A model generated the notes under the pieces. That model was not told where the DNA came from and searched no databases. It saw only the letters and a program-made list of their open reading frames with translations. From Pachysolen tannophilus NRRL Y-2460 (taxonomy: Eukaryota; Ascomycota; Pichiomycetes; Alaninales; Pachysolenaceae): a stretch of 64,000 bases of DNA. Each line of letters opens with the position of its first letter. The first letter of the stretch is position 1. Position numbers and translations under genes: made by a program. Where the stretch lies: the NCBI GenBank assembly GCA_001661245.1, contig KV454016.1, positions 433,381 to 497,380 of the forward strand. The letters run 5' to 3'. Below, one piece after another: positions 11,301 through 22,360 of the stretch.

Positions 11301-11426
11301 GTTGGCGAAGATGAGGTTACAGTAAATGTATTGAGAAATGAAAACTTCAAGTGTCCGAGATGTTGGAAGTTCCAATCTTTAGAAGAAGATAGCTTATGCC
11401 ATAGGTGTAGTGAATTAGTAGAATAG
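8361..11426 (+). CDS. ISM1: Isoleucyl-tRNA synthetase, mitochondrial
   Basis: The 1021-residue protein is a class I aminoacyl-tRNA synthetase. The HIGH motif is at residues 107-110 (GNLHIGHALNK) and KMSKS is at 682-686. An editing domain lies between them (WTSTPWTI, THTAPGHGHDDY-like). The C-terminal end has a zinc-ribbon CPRCW...CHRC, as in bacterial and mitochondrial IleRS. The first about 30 residues are basic and Ser/Tyr-rich with few acidic residues, a likely mitochondrial presequence. Length and motif order match yeast Ism1 (about 1000 aa). It charges mitochondrial tRNA-Ile in the matrix. It is transcribed in the same direction as the next two genes. The CTG codons in KK-CTG-K and P-CTG-IGVDGLR probably encode Ser. 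Confidence 0.95.
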   Translation: MKLLCEGVNGVAKRLNFQLYVGKHYYSTKQKKNSVEDNDDLSHKYSLSLKLPSTEFPNRSSQELIQNKLIPQCSTNLYDWNSGKEVDSIKDLFILHDGPPYANGNLHIGHALNKILKDMVNRFQLINGKKIFYKPGWDCHGLPIELKALEKLNSSTKRKDLDPVKIRKLGKEHALQAVNLQSEDFKSWAIMGDFMNPYKTLDNTYVVTQLKMFKKMFDNGLIHRQKKPVYWGCENSTALAEGELEYNENHKSTAAYIKFQMVNFKLLDVDVEITGNTSALIWTSTPWTIVSNKAISINENLTYSILKSQQHGYLIVAEDLISNCLKFDGTIKDTKIRFLGKQLVGSTYSNPFTNEALPIISGSHVTNTAGTGLVHTAPGHGHDDYLVCLENGIKPYSPVDNYGRYTEKVPDSCRDLIKKKVLGEGNELMINKLQTLNMLFHLDRNYIHSYPYDWRSKKPIIIRSTPQWFINVEKIKKITTELLNSRVKFFPERGSKRLISFIKNRNEWCISRQRSWGVPIPVIYDKNTDEAILTDDLLDKIINVVEKDSPNKWFDPNSSIIEWLPESLQDKADHLVRGTDTMDVWFDSGTSWNIIEQYLVENNFIQDANLRGYLADIYLEGSDQHRGWFQSSILTKMATTKAASLPETDLHIESSSSTFDNIVLPYNKIITHGFTLDEKGNKMSKSLGNIISPDSIIYGDKKLKLPLIGVDGLRLWVAQSDYSNDVNVGSTILKRVGENLKKIRITLRFLLGNLNDFNGEEVSYENLSFLDKFTLSKLSNLSLLSKENFENFSYSKIIRELNNHMNVNLSSIYFDISKDCLYADGTSSHRRRSIQTVLVAIFKTYISILSPILPVLTQEAWNHAPDFITNGTLSPFMKNWYQLPLEFRDLTLEAEFENIIWPIKDQLKILVDKGSRIDKLIKNTLETKVYITTQNQNSNTLNVLNKHREHLADYFLTSKLCINDNVPKDKSDYNYESKFTVGEDEVTVNVLRNENFKCPRCWKFQSLEEDSLCHRCSELVE

Positions 11427-11674
11427 ACCAAGTAAAGGAAAACAATTCAACTTGTATATAGATAAAGATGTTACGAAGTGTACGTTTAAATTTATTGTAA
11501 ATATAGAATTTTTCATCTTTTAATAATGTATTTAATTTTTTTTATTATTTTTTTTTTTTTTTGCTTTTTGACTTTTAATCTTTTTAATTTAAACCTTCAT
11601 ATTTAATTGATAGTTAATTCAATGAATTTAAATCTAGAGGTTGGACTAAAGAAAGAAGCATATATCTTAAAATA

Positions 11675-12361
11675 ATGTTGTTGTTGATTTCCAGGAGATT
11701 GTCGGTTAATACTTTGTCGGTTGGAATTAGACCATTTTCGTCTGTGGGTATAGTATTGAAATCGACAGATCCGATCAATACTAAAAATACTATAAAGAAT
11801 AATGGAATCAATTCACAATCTGAACTGGTAACTGATAAACTGAAAGAAGAAAATGATAAACTTCTATTGAATAAATACTATCGCCGAACACCAAACTTTC
11901 TCAAGCCATATGTGAAAACTTTTATTCAAAATCCAATTGGTTCAGGTGTTTCTTTTGTGATTCTTCATGAAATCACAGCAATTGTTCCATTTATATCACT
12001 TTGGTGGCTATTCATACACTATGACTATGTCCCGTTTGAATTACCTCAAGAATTTGTGCAGAAAGGTTTGGAAGTTGTGAGCAAGACTGTGATGGAAATC
12101 TCGGATGAAAAATTACACAATGTCTACGATAAGTCTAAACTAATTATGGCCGGAGCTAACGCCTACGCTGCCACCAAGATGGTACTACCATTGAGAATCC
12201 CACTATCAGTACTATTAACACCATACATGGAGAACTACATTGTTGGACCAATAGGAAACTTATTCAAAAAAAACAAGAACAAAAAAACTCCAGTAGATGA
12301 AGAATTGACGCATTTGCCAGCAGTCAAGAAGAAGAAATTGGACCACAAGAAATTATTGTAA
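11675..12361 (+). CDS. FLILHELTA-family mitochondrial inner-membrane protein (MRX19/YDL183C-like)
   Basis: The 228-residue protein has an N-terminus rich in Arg, Ser and Leu with no acidic residues in the first 30 (MLLLISRRLS), a likely mitochondrial targeting sequence. The signature FVILHEITA at residues 94-102 matches the fungal FLILHELTA family. It lies in a hydrophobic segment at about 92-116. A second conserved block (AYAATKMVLPLRIPLSVLLTPY) precedes a Lys-rich tail. The S. cerevisiae relative is, I believe, YDL183C, linked to mitochondrial ribosome or ion-exchange function; that recollection is uncertain. The role of the protein is unknown. Confidence 0.7.
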   Translation: MLLLISRRLSVNTLSVGIRPFSSVGIVLKSTDPINTKNTIKNNGINSQSELVTDKLKEENDKLLLNKYYRRTPNFLKPYVKTFIQNPIGSGVSFVILHEITAIVPFISLWWLFIHYDYVPFELPQEFVQKGLEVVSKTVMEISDEKLHNVYDKSKLIMAGANAYAATKMVLPLRIPLSVLLTPYMENYIVGPIGNLFKKNKNKKTPVDEELTHLPAVKKKKLDHKKLL

Positions 12362-12692
12362 AGAAACTTGTCATATCCATATCCATATCTTTGGAAGTCG
12401 ATTACTTAGATCATATATATATCTACTTATCTATCTATCTATTTATTTATTTATTTATTTGTTTCTTTATTGTAGGTGATGATTGTGTTTGTAGTAATGA
12501 ATGAATCAATTTTTGTAAACCATAGAAAAAAAGACTAAAAAATTTAAAAAAAAGAAAAAGTGAATACGAAATTCAAATCAATTTGATATATTTATAATCA
12601 AATCTATTGGAATCCATACGAATACTTGGTATTAGTTGAGCATTCTCTCTTGTGAGAAATTTGTTTATTGGGATCTCTTTTTGTGATTGATC
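12362..12692. promoter_or_regulatory. SSN3 upstream region
   Basis: These 331 bp lie between tandem plus-strand genes. They contain TATC and TTTA microsatellite repeats at about 12422-12464. A GTGATGA motif near 12477 resembles a C box, but no D box or terminal stem follows, so I do not call a snoRNA. Confidence 0.4.
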
Positions 12693-14021
12693 ATGTCAAA
12701 TTTACAAAAACAAGCTCAATTGCAGCAACAATACAGGTCTCAACATACTCTTATGGCAGGATCCAATTTTTTCACAATAGACCCATACAAGACAAGAAGA
12801 GATTCTACAAGGATAAGTGTTACTCAGAAATATGATATCTTAGGTTATATAGCTGCGGGAACGTATGGTAAGGTGTATAAGGCGAAGACCAAGAATAAGT
12901 CGCCGACTCAACAGCAACACCTTTTCGCCATCAAGAAATTCAAATCAGATTCAAAAGATAACGAAGTGATCCATTATACTGGTATATCTCAGAGTGCTAT
13001 TCGAGAGATATCTCTTTGTAGAGAGTTGAATAATAGAAATATAACAAAGTTGTCAGAAATCATTTTGGAAAGGAAATGTATTTATATGGTATTTGAATTT
13101 GCAGAGCATGATTTATTACAAATCATTCATTTCCATTCTCACCCAAATTTAAAACCAATACCAGAACAAACATTAAAATCAATAATGTTTCAAATCTTGA
13201 ATGGGGTGAACTATTTACATCAAAATTGGGTTTTACATCGTGATTTAAAACCTGCTAATATAATGGTTACAGCAGAAGGTGTTGTTAAAATTGGTGATTT
13301 AGGATTAGCTAGAAGGTTTAATAATCCTTTACAATCTTTATATGCAGGAGATAAAGTTGTGGTTACAATCTGGTATAGAGCTCCAGAATTACTCTTGGGA
13401 GCAAGACATTACACACCTCTGATTGATCTTTGGTCTATTGGATGTATCTTAGCAGAATTACTTTCATTAAGACCAATGTTTAAAGGAGAAGAGGCAAAAA
13501 TTGATAATAAAAAACAAGTACCATTTCAAGAAAATCAAATGCTTAAGATCTTGGAAATTTTAGGAACTCCATCATTATCAAAATGGACTAATTTAGCAGA
13601 TTATCCAGAATATTCTAATTTAGTTTCTAGATTTTCAAAATTTCCAAATAACCTTCAACTGTGGTACCATTCAATAGGTGGAAATAATAAAAATTGTTTT
13701 AAATTATTAGGATCATTGTTAGAATATGATCCATCGAAAAGAGTCAATGCATTTGATGCAATGGATCATCAATGGTTTAAAGAATTACCAAGGTATTGTG
13801 AAAATATTTTTGAAGGTTCAAAATTCACATATCCAGTAAGAAAGATACAAAAAGATGATAATGATATATTAACTGGGAACGTTATAAGTAATATTAATAA
13901 TAGTGTAGGAAATAATGGTACGACTGGAAATAATACTGGAAGCAATAATAATAATACCAAAAGAGGTTACAATAATAATCTTGGGAAGGAAGATTTAAGA
14001 TCAAGAAAGAAACAAAGATGA
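12693..14021 (+). CDS. SSN3: Mediator kinase, CDK8 (Srb10)
   Basis: The 442-residue kinase starts at ATG 12693 ([13 protein letters not shown]). The domain has a glycine-rich loop ([11 protein letters not shown]), catalytic H182-R-D184 ([10 protein letters not shown]), D202-L-G in place of DFG (GDLGLARRF) and [14 protein letters not shown]. The activation-loop sequence and the KGEEAKI...VPFQENQ insert are diagnostic of Ssn3/CDK8 rather than a cell-cycle CDK. It works with cyclin Ssn8 in the Mediator CDK module, phosphorylating RNA polymerase II CTD and transcription factors. An Asn-rich basic tail ends RSRKKQR. Two CTG codons are informative: codon 243 in YTP-CTG-IDLW and codon 323 in NLQ-CTG-WYHS, where yeast has Ala and Thr. 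Confidence 0.95.
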   Translation: MSNLQKQAQLQQQYRSQHTLMAGSNFFTIDPYKTRRDSTRISVTQKYDILGYIAAGTYGKVYKAKTKNKSPTQQQHLFAIKKFKSDSKDNEVIHYTGISQSAIREISLCRELNNRNITKLSEIILERKCIYMVFEFAEHDLLQIIHFHSHPNLKPIPEQTLKSIMFQILNGVNYLHQNWVLHRDLKPANIMVTAEGVVKIGDLGLARRFNNPLQSLYAGDKVVVTIWYRAPELLLGARHYTPLIDLWSIGCILAELLSLRPMFKGEEAKIDNKKQVPFQENQMLKILEILGTPSLSKWTNLADYPEYSNLVSRFSKFPNNLQLWYHSIGGNNKNCFKLLGSLLEYDPSKRVNAFDAMDHQWFKELPRYCENIFEGSKFTYPVRKIQKDDNDILTGNVISNINNSVGNNGTTGNNTGSNNNNTKRGYNNNLGKEDLRSRKKQR

Positions 14022-14239
14022 ATAAATGGAATGATTTGTATATGTATATATTTATCATAAAATAATATTAGCAATTTTTTATTTGAATAGCAAAAAGTAA
14101 ATCCACAAATTTTAGGAATTAAAATAAAAGACAATTCTCTATTAATCCATCTTTCTTTCTTTTTTTTTGTTTTGTTTGAAATAAGAAAAGATAAAGGAAG
14201 ACTTTGAGTAAAAAAAAAAAAAAATTTTTTTTTTTATAA

Positions 14240-15957
<1,718 letters not shown>

Positions 15958-16569
15958 TTAGCATGAGGCGGACAGTGTTGGAATTTGGAAGGCTGGGTTT
16001 AAGTTAAATTTTTCTTTTAGTTTCGATAAAGCTTCCTGGAGTACTTGATCAGGGGTTTTGTTTTCCACGTATAATGCTATACCATTTTCTGTAATTGGGT
16101 CGACAAGTTCCATAATATCGTACTGTGATTTTACCATGTCTTGTTTCATGTAATGACCCTTTCTCGCCGTGACACGCTTAACCAAGGACTCATAATCGGT
16201 ATATAGAAACAAAAAGATGAATTCGATATTATAACCTTGACCGCTATTAAAATTATGTTTATATGTATCAATGATCAATTCTCTATATTGACGTTTTAAC
16301 ATTGAGCATGTAACGATAGAAATTTTATTTTTGGAAGTTAAAGCCTCCTCACAACTTTTCTTTGATACTTCTTTCAACCAAGGAAACCTGTCTTGGTCAG
16401 TCAATGGGATATTATGTGCCATCTTATCTATATTTTCTTTACTATGTAATGAATCACCTTCTATGAATGGACTTTGAAATTTTGAAGCAAGTTGTGTCCC
16501 CACTGTGGTTTTACCACACCCAGCAGGACCACCAACTACTATGACAATATATTTATCTGAAGAATTCAT
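15958..16569 (-). CDS. Gluconokinase (GntK family, YDR248C-like)
   Basis: The 203-residue P-loop kinase has a Walker A motif at residues 13-22 (GGPAGCGKTT). It continues with FIEGDSLHSKENIDKMAHNIPLTDQDRFPWL, with the GD and H-S/P-x-x-N-x-x-K-M pattern typical of gluconokinases, and later VTCSMLKRQYR and ARKGHYMK. The family phosphorylates D-gluconate to 6-phosphogluconate, which enters the pentose phosphate pathway at Gnd1, also in this window. Length agrees with YDR248C (about 193 aa). The last residues (IPTLSASC) run towards the G-rich island and look less conserved. Confidence 0.88.
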   Translation of the reverse strand: MNSSDKYIVIVVGGPAGCGKTTVGTQLASKFQSPFIEGDSLHSKENIDKMAHNIPLTDQDRFPWLKEVSKKSCEEALTSKNKISIVTCSMLKRQYRELIIDTYKHNFNSGQGYNIEFIFLFLYTDYESLVKRVTARKGHYMKQDMVKSQYDIMELVDPITENGIALYVENKTPDQVLQEALSKLKEKFNLNPAFQIPTLSASC

Positions 16570-16791
16570 TATTCTTATTCGCAGTTTATCTCTCTCTAAA
16601 TCAAGTCCATCCAGAAAACTATCTAAAAATTCTTTTACTTCTTATTAAATAAAAGTATTTACAATTGTAGATTTTCTATTCGCATTATATACATGTATAT
16701 ATTCCTAAAAAAACAAAACAAAACAAAACAAAATAAAATGAAATAAAAAGGTAAAACCAAAATTATCAACTATATATATATATATAGTTAT

Positions 16792-19152
16792 CTATGCAAA
16801 TGAAAACTTGTTTCTTCTAATCTTGTCGCTTCTCAATTCCTCCAATTCTTTGGTGATTCTGTCTTCAACCAATTCTTTAACTTTTAAAGCACTTTCCAAG
16901 TCAATAAAGTTTTTAGGGTACCTGTAACTCATCCATAAAAATAGCATTATTTCTTTGTGCAAAGTTTCCAATTTTTTTAATGTCTCTACACTTTCAGCGT
17001 ACTGAGAGTTGGCGCTATCGTAGTTTAAGCTGGAAGCTGCAGAAGAAGAAATAGAGGAGTCCTTGCGGTACAAGTTGAATAGTAGTTTGAAATCAATGAT
17101 TGATTTTGGTTCTCTATTGATGATTGTTTTTATGAAATCAGTCGTTGTATAGTCTGCATTTAAACTCAACTGATAGTTTATATCATTTTTGGTTTTAAAT
17201 CTTGTGGGATCATTATTGCTAAAGAAGAAAGGTGCTTTGATCAATCTAAATTGATCAAATATTAAAAAATTGCCATTTTTAAGTTCATTCCCATTGAAAA
17301 ACCTTGAAACTTGTTTAACTTCATCTAATGAACTAATGAAAAATAATGAGGAATCGTTAGAACCTCCTTCTAAAGCTTTCAGTTTTTGCTTGTATTTCAA
17401 TTCTTTTAAATCCATCTCAAATCGATCATAAATGTTAAATAATTTGGTTTCTTTTGAAAACATTGAAAAATATTTAACCCACAAGAAATCTGGAATCCAT
17501 AAACACAGTTGAGGAATATATTGAATTGGAGAATCAATTTTATCTCGAACAATTTCTAAAACATCTCCATCAATAGAAGTTATATAACCAGTTGATGTAT
17601 CTGAACTATTCTTACCAAAACCAAACCTACCAGCTCTACCACCAATTTGTTTAACAGATGAATCACTCAATTGAATTCTACTCTTACCATCAAATTTTTG
17701 CATTGTGGTGAATATAATTCTTCTAATTTTCAAATTAAGACCCATTCCAACTGCATCACTAGCTATCAAGAGATCATATTCTCCACTATTAAATTTCAAT
17801 GCTTCTTGAGCCCTCGTTTCTGGTGGTAATGCTCCATAAATAACACCACATTTGAAATTTGTCTTTTGCTCTATAAAAGCTTTGATATCCAATATTTTTT
17901 TCTTTGAAAATGATACAATACAATCACCTTTACGGAAATCAGTTAAATTTATTATTGGTGTATCACATACTTCCAATTTACCTAATCTATTATATTCATT
18001 GATTTCTAAATTATCACCAGTTAGTTGAACAATTTTTTTAATTAAAGGAACAGATGATAATTCACCACATAAATGTATTTCTTTTGCCCTTGCACCCAAT
18101 ACTACATTTGTCCAAGCCCATCCTCTATATTCATCACTAATCATTTGAATTTCATCTAGTACAATAACATCATATTCTTCATTCAACGAAACCATTTCCA
18201 CTGTACCACTTGTAATTCCTGAAATATTACCAAAATCATCAATATCAGGAATAACTTCTTCTCCAGTAAGTAAATTACAACGTATACCTTTTGATCTAAT
18301 TTTATCAAATACTTCTCTAGCTAAGAGTCTTAAAGGACCAGCATAATATCCTTTATTACAATTTTCGAGTTTTTGTAATGCATTATAAGTTTTCCCACTA
18401 TTTGTTGGACCAACATGCATTATAAAATTTCTTTTCAATTTTCTTGCATTGGGGAACCATTCTACTGGATTTGTTATATCAACTATCTTGAAAGTTGTAT
18501 TTGAAGTCGATTTTACATGATTAAACTGTTTGATATTATCTAAAGACCTAAGAGGTTTTAAATTATTATAAAAAATTTGTTCAAGAATATAATTGAATTT
18601 TTCTTGAATAAGCATAGAAGATTCATTAATTTTTAATCCACTAAGATTAGGTGGATCAATTGGTAAAAGTGTCACATCTTTTGAAGTTATCAAGCCATAA
18701 ATTATTGAGCTAAAATTTTCATCATTAGGATTAATATAATCTTCAAATTTCAGGGATTTAGAAACAACAGATATTTCAGCATTTTTCAATTTCGAAATCA
18801 ATTTTTTTTGTAAATTTTTCAAAATCTTTAACAACTCATATTCATTATTAATGAAAAAATCATTATTATTAGTACATAAATTCCTCAATAATTTGAATTG
18901 AAACTTGAACTTATCAGCATTATTATTATACTTGATCTTGGCTAATAAATTATTTATACCTGTAGAAAAAATATTTTTCAAATCAGTATGTTTCTCAAAC
19001 AAGTTAACAATAGAAGCATCATCATGGCGATGATGTTGATAAGTAGAAATATGGTCCTTAACATGATGAACACTCCGAAACTGAACCCCTATCACTTTTA
19101 ACCTCCTCAATGATCCATTTCGCCCCAACAGAAATGTGCATCTTTTAAACAT
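16792..19152 (-). CDS. SUV3: Mitochondrial ATP-dependent RNA helicase Suv3
   Basis: The 786-residue protein begins with a basic, hydrophobic presequence (MFKRCTFLLGRNGSLRRLK). The Walker A motif GPTNSGKT is at 248-255 and DEIQ at 333-336. The second RecA domain follows (YGALPPETRAQEALKFN, ASDAVGMGLNL, QIGGRAGRFG) and then the Suv3 C-terminal region (PDFLWVKYFSMF). These features and the length (yeast 737 aa) identify Suv3, the helicase partner of the Dss1 RNase in the mitochondrial degradosome. The gene diverges from HEM3. No intron was seen. Confidence 0.96.
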   Translation of the reverse strand: MFKRCTFLLGRNGSLRRLKVIGVQFRSVHHVKDHISTYQHHRHDDASIVNLFEKHTDLKNIFSTGINNLLAKIKYNNNADKFKFQFKLLRNLCTNNNDFFINNEYELLKILKNLQKKLISKLKNAEISVVSKSLKFEDYINPNDENFSSIIYGLITSKDVTLLPIDPPNLSGLKINESSMLIQEKFNYILEQIFYNNLKPLRSLDNIKQFNHVKSTSNTTFKIVDITNPVEWFPNARKLKRNFIMHVGPTNSGKTYNALQKLENCNKGYYAGPLRLLAREVFDKIRSKGIRCNLLTGEEVIPDIDDFGNISGITSGTVEMVSLNEEYDVIVLDEIQMISDEYRGWAWTNVVLGARAKEIHLCGELSSVPLIKKIVQLTGDNLEINEYNRLGKLEVCDTPIINLTDFRKGDCIVSFSKKKILDIKAFIEQKTNFKCGVIYGALPPETRAQEALKFNSGEYDLLIASDAVGMGLNLKIRRIIFTTMQKFDGKSRIQLSDSSVKQIGGRAGRFGFGKNSSDTSTGYITSIDGDVLEIVRDKIDSPIQYIPQLCLWIPDFLWVKYFSMFSKETKLFNIYDRFEMDLKELKYKQKLKALEGGSNDSSLFFISSLDEVKQVSRFFNGNELKNGNFLIFDQFRLIKAPFFFSNNDPTRFKTKNDINYQLSLNADYTTTDFIKTIINREPKSIIDFKLLFNLYRKDSSISSSAASSLNYDSANSQYAESVETLKKLETLHKEIMLFLWMSYRYPKNFIDLESALKVKELVEDRITKELEELRSDKIRRNKFSFA

Positions 19153-19671
19153 CCTCTCACCTCGTAGTCAAACTGTCAAAACCAAAACCACACAAGGGGG
19201 AGGAACCACTACACTAAACTAACCTAACTAACTAACTGACTGACTGACTGATTATTTCTAACCTACCTATGCTCTCTAGGTTGAAAAAGTTTTTAAAAAG
19301 TTTGAACTTTCTAACTATCATCATCGCTTCCACTAAAGTTTAGTACCGCTGAAAAATTCAAACGCTTCTGACCTTTTTAGTGCGTACTTATATTGCGCAT
19401 GAAAGCACACATTACAAACCTTGTGCGTATCCCAAATGCGGTATTAAACCTTCTATTGTTTTTTTTTGATTTTTTTCTTTTTTGAATTTGCATTTGCCCT
19501 TTTTCACGGTATTAATGATTTAAACCTGCCCTTGAAAAGCGAATGAGCACTTTTTTTTTTTTTTTTTTCAGCGATTCCTTTCCTAGGGGAAAAGTTGAGT
19601 TGAAATATATAAATTAAATCAATCATATATATGTACTGGTTGGAACTGCTTTAGATTTGAAGCAACATAAG
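19153..19671. promoter_or_regulatory. Divergent promoter, SUV3 / HEM3
   Basis: These 519 bp serve two divergent genes. Near 19213-19252 there is a short tandem repeat that changes from CTAA to CTGA units. A poly(T) run of about 20 lies just upstream of HEM3 near 19552-19570, and a TATATATAT stretch lies near 19625. No other element was recognised. Confidence 0.45.
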
Positions 19672-20980
19672 ATGTCGGACGTAGAGGTAATTGGAAAAGG
19701 GGCACAACTGTCGAATCATGGGGTTATTAAGATAGGTACTAGAAAATCTGCTTTGGCAGTGGTACAAGCTGAGTCTGTTGCTGCTGAAATACAAACAAAG
19801 TTTCCTGGTTTAAGTACAAAGATTACAGCGTTATCAACTTTGGGTGATCAAATGCAACATAAACCTTTGTATTCCTTTGGTGGGAAGTCATTGTGGACAA
19901 AGGAGTTGGAAATATTACTTTTAGAAAGTGTTGGAGAGCATGATAAAATTGATTTGATTGTTCATTGTTTAAAAGATATGCCAACAAGTTTACCTGATGA
20001 ATTTGAATTGGGTTGTATTTTGGAAAGAGAAGGTATGTGTAAATTGAGATTCTTTTCTTTTGAAATAATTTTTTTTGAAATAATTTTTTTCTTGCTTTAT
20101 TCTTCATGATGATTTAAAAGATTTTTTCAGACGTTAGACTTCCTAATTTATATTGAGGATGAATCTTTATTCTGATCTTATATATTGCAAAGAAGAAAAT
20201 GAGGTTTTTTTTTTTTTTTTTTTTTTTTTTCTTTGAACAATTGATACTAACAAGAATTTTTTTTTTTTTATCTTTTACTTAGATCCAAGAGATGCATTGG
20301 TTATGAAAGCTGGTTCGAGTTACAAGTGTTTAGGCGATTTACCGGATGGTTCTGTAGTAGGTACCTCATCAGTTCGTCGTTCAGCACAATTATTAAAAAA
20401 TTATCCACGTTTACGTTTTAAATCTGTTAGAGGAAATATTCAAACAAGAATTTCTAAATTAGATGATCCAGATGCAGATTTTTCATGTTTATTACTTGCA
20501 GCTGCTGGATTAATAAGAATGAACTTACACAATAGAATTACACAATATCTAGACGAAGACAATATGCATTATGCTGTTGGACAAGGTGCATTAGCACTCG
20601 AAATTCGTAAAGGTGATGAATATATCCGTCAAATATGTTCCAAATTGAGACATGATGCAACAACATATTGTGGTCTTGCAGAACGTTCATTATTAAGATT
20701 TTTAGAAGGTGGATGTTCCCTCCCCATTGGATGTATTACTAATTACGATGAAAACAGTAAAATCTTACGCATGAAGGCAATGGTAGTTAGTTGTGATGGA
20801 ACTGAATCTGTAGAACAAAATTATAGTGCAAAAGTTGAAACTGATGATGATGCTGAAAAATTTGGTATTGCTATTGCTCAATTTTTGTTGGACAATGGTG
20901 CAAAGAAAATATTGGATGATATTAACTACGACAAGATTGAGGAAATAAAACAAGCTGGAATCACCAAGGGCACAAATTAA
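19672..20980 (+). CDS. HEM3: Porphobilinogen deaminase (hydroxymethylbilane synthase), two exons
   Basis: The exons are 19672-20032 and 20283-20980, giving 352 aa. I chose ATG 19672 (MSDVEVIGKG); the frame upstream lacks an ATG. Exon 1 ends after GCILERE plus one base at the donor GTATGT, and exon 2 opens with DPRDALVM, so the join reads RE-DPRDALVM, aligning with yeast VDPTDCLVM. Conserved blocks are IGTRKSALA, TLGDQ, FGGKSLWTKELE, HCLKDMPT, GTSSVRRSAQL, SVRGNIQTR and the cofactor Cys in LEGGCSLPIG. The enzyme joins four porphobilinogens in cytosolic heme synthesis. Without splicing, the frame reads about 22 codons into the intron and stops. Confidence 0.95.
20033..20282 (+). other. HEM3: HEM3 intron
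   Basis: This is a 250-nt spliceosomal intron. The donor is GTATGT at 20033, a perfect TACTAAC branch site lies at 20245-20251, and the acceptor TTAG ends at 20282. Two long poly(T) tracts precede the branch site and acceptor. Splicing is phase 1 and keeps the protein in frame. Confidence 0.93.
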
Positions 20981-21194
20981 TAAACTAGATATTCCAAGTG
21001 TATAGATATGAGATTATTCGCATAATATTATTATTGAAACTGATGATGACTTTTAAATGGTTTTATATGGTAGTAGTAGTTAATTAAATGACAAAAAATT
21101 TTCTTAATAAAAATACAGGTAGTATTATTTTACATGTAATTTTATTTTAAAAATATCATCTATTTGTAATATAATAATATAAATTTTGAAAGAG

Positions 21195-22286
21195 ATGACT
21201 GAGGCTATAGAAGAGCATCAAGTGGCAACTGTGCTGAAGACAAATGGAAATGGTGAAAGTGGTGGGAAAAACTTGTCAGTTTTGAAGAAGAAACATAAAC
21301 TTAAACCAGCAAGAGTTCAAGTAGACCCAGATTCTATAAATGATGATTCAAAACCACCACAGACAGGAACTGTTTTCAATATATGGTACCTGAAATGGTC
21401 TGGTGGGGACTCGAATAATAACCATCAACAGGTTCATTCACGTACACGTTGTAATATCAAGTTAGATTCCGGGTATACGAAAGCTGATAAACATCGTTTA
21501 AAAGAACCAATTTTTTGCTTATATTTTGCTAGAGGTTCATGTTGTATGGGTAAAAATTGTGAATACCTCCATAGACTTCCAACAGATGATGATTTGGTAT
21601 CTCAGACACATGACTGTTTTGGAAGAGAAAAATTTTCTGATTATAGGGATGATATGGGAGGAATAGGAAATTTCAATCGTATAAACAGAACTCTTTATAT
21701 TGGGAGAATTAATAATATGAGTGATCCAAACGTTGAATTGAAAATTAGTGAGAATTTTAAACAGTTTGGTGATATTGAGAAGATAAGAGTTATACATGAA
21801 AAGAATATTGCATTTGTTAGATACAAAAATGAATTAAATGCCCAATTTGCTAAAGAAGCAATGGCTCATCAATCATTAGATAGAGGAAATGAAAAGGAAT
21901 GTTTGAATGTTAGATGGGCCAATGAAGATCCTGATCCAGAACTGCAAAGAAGAGAGAAAAGGAAAAGAGAAGAAGATGCATTGAACACTGTTAAAAGATT
22001 GTTACTGAAGATAGAAGAAGATGATGAGAAATTAGCGGCAAAGAGAAATAAAAGAAACAATACTGTTATTATTGAAGAACCAGAAGAAATAGAAAAAAAT
22101 GAAGTACGAGAAACAAAATTATTGAAAGAATCGTCTGAGAAATCTAGTTTATTTACACACTCTTCTTTGGATATTTTGAAAAAAATGAATGTTGGTAGAA
22201 AGAATATAAATAATGTAAGTGATAATAATGATAAAAAAATTAAGAATTTGGTTAGCGGATATGGCAGTGATAGTGAGGAAGAATAA
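21195..22286 (+). CDS. CWC2: Pre-mRNA-splicing factor Cwc2 (CCCH finger + RRM)
   Basis: The 363-residue protein starts at ATG 21195 (MTEAIEEHQV). It has the Torus/CCCH finger, with C108, C116/117, C122 and H126 (CLYFARGSCCMGKNCEYLH), preceded by QTGTVFNIWY-x-KWSGG. An RRM starts near residue 165 (RTLYIGRINN, then IRVIHEKNIAFVRY). The C-terminus is charged. Cwc2 is an NTC-related factor that contacts U6 snRNA in the active spliceosome. It follows HEM3 by 214 bp and is convergent with PRP28, another splicing factor. CTG codons at residues 66 (IWY-CTG-KWS) and 250 (DPDPE-CTG-QRR) sit where yeast has Asn and Ala. Confidence 0.93.
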   Translation: MTEAIEEHQVATVLKTNGNGESGGKNLSVLKKKHKLKPARVQVDPDSINDDSKPPQTGTVFNIWYLKWSGGDSNNNHQQVHSRTRCNIKLDSGYTKADKHRLKEPIFCLYFARGSCCMGKNCEYLHRLPTDDDLVSQTHDCFGREKFSDYRDDMGGIGNFNRINRTLYIGRINNMSDPNVELKISENFKQFGDIEKIRVIHEKNIAFVRYKNELNAQFAKEAMAHQSLDRGNEKECLNVRWANEDPDPELQRREKRKREEDALNTVKRLLLKIEEDDEKLAAKRNKRNNTVIIEEPEEIEKNEVRETKLLKESSEKSSLFTHSSLDILKKMNVGRKNINNVSDNNDKKIKNLVSGYGSDSEEE

Positions 22287-22360
22287 ATAACATAAATACA
22301 TGTATTATTATTATTATTATTATCAAATCTATTTGAAATTATATAATATAATTTTAATTT

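Noticed and set aside
12477-12560. C/D snoRNA suggested by GTGATGA
   Set aside because: No CTGA box at a suitable distance and no closing stem.
20033-20109. HEM3 exon 1 reading through to a stop near 20109
   Set aside because: The extra residues (CKLRFFSFEIIFFEIIFF) are intron sequence; donor, TACTAAC and acceptor give a perfect join to exon 2.
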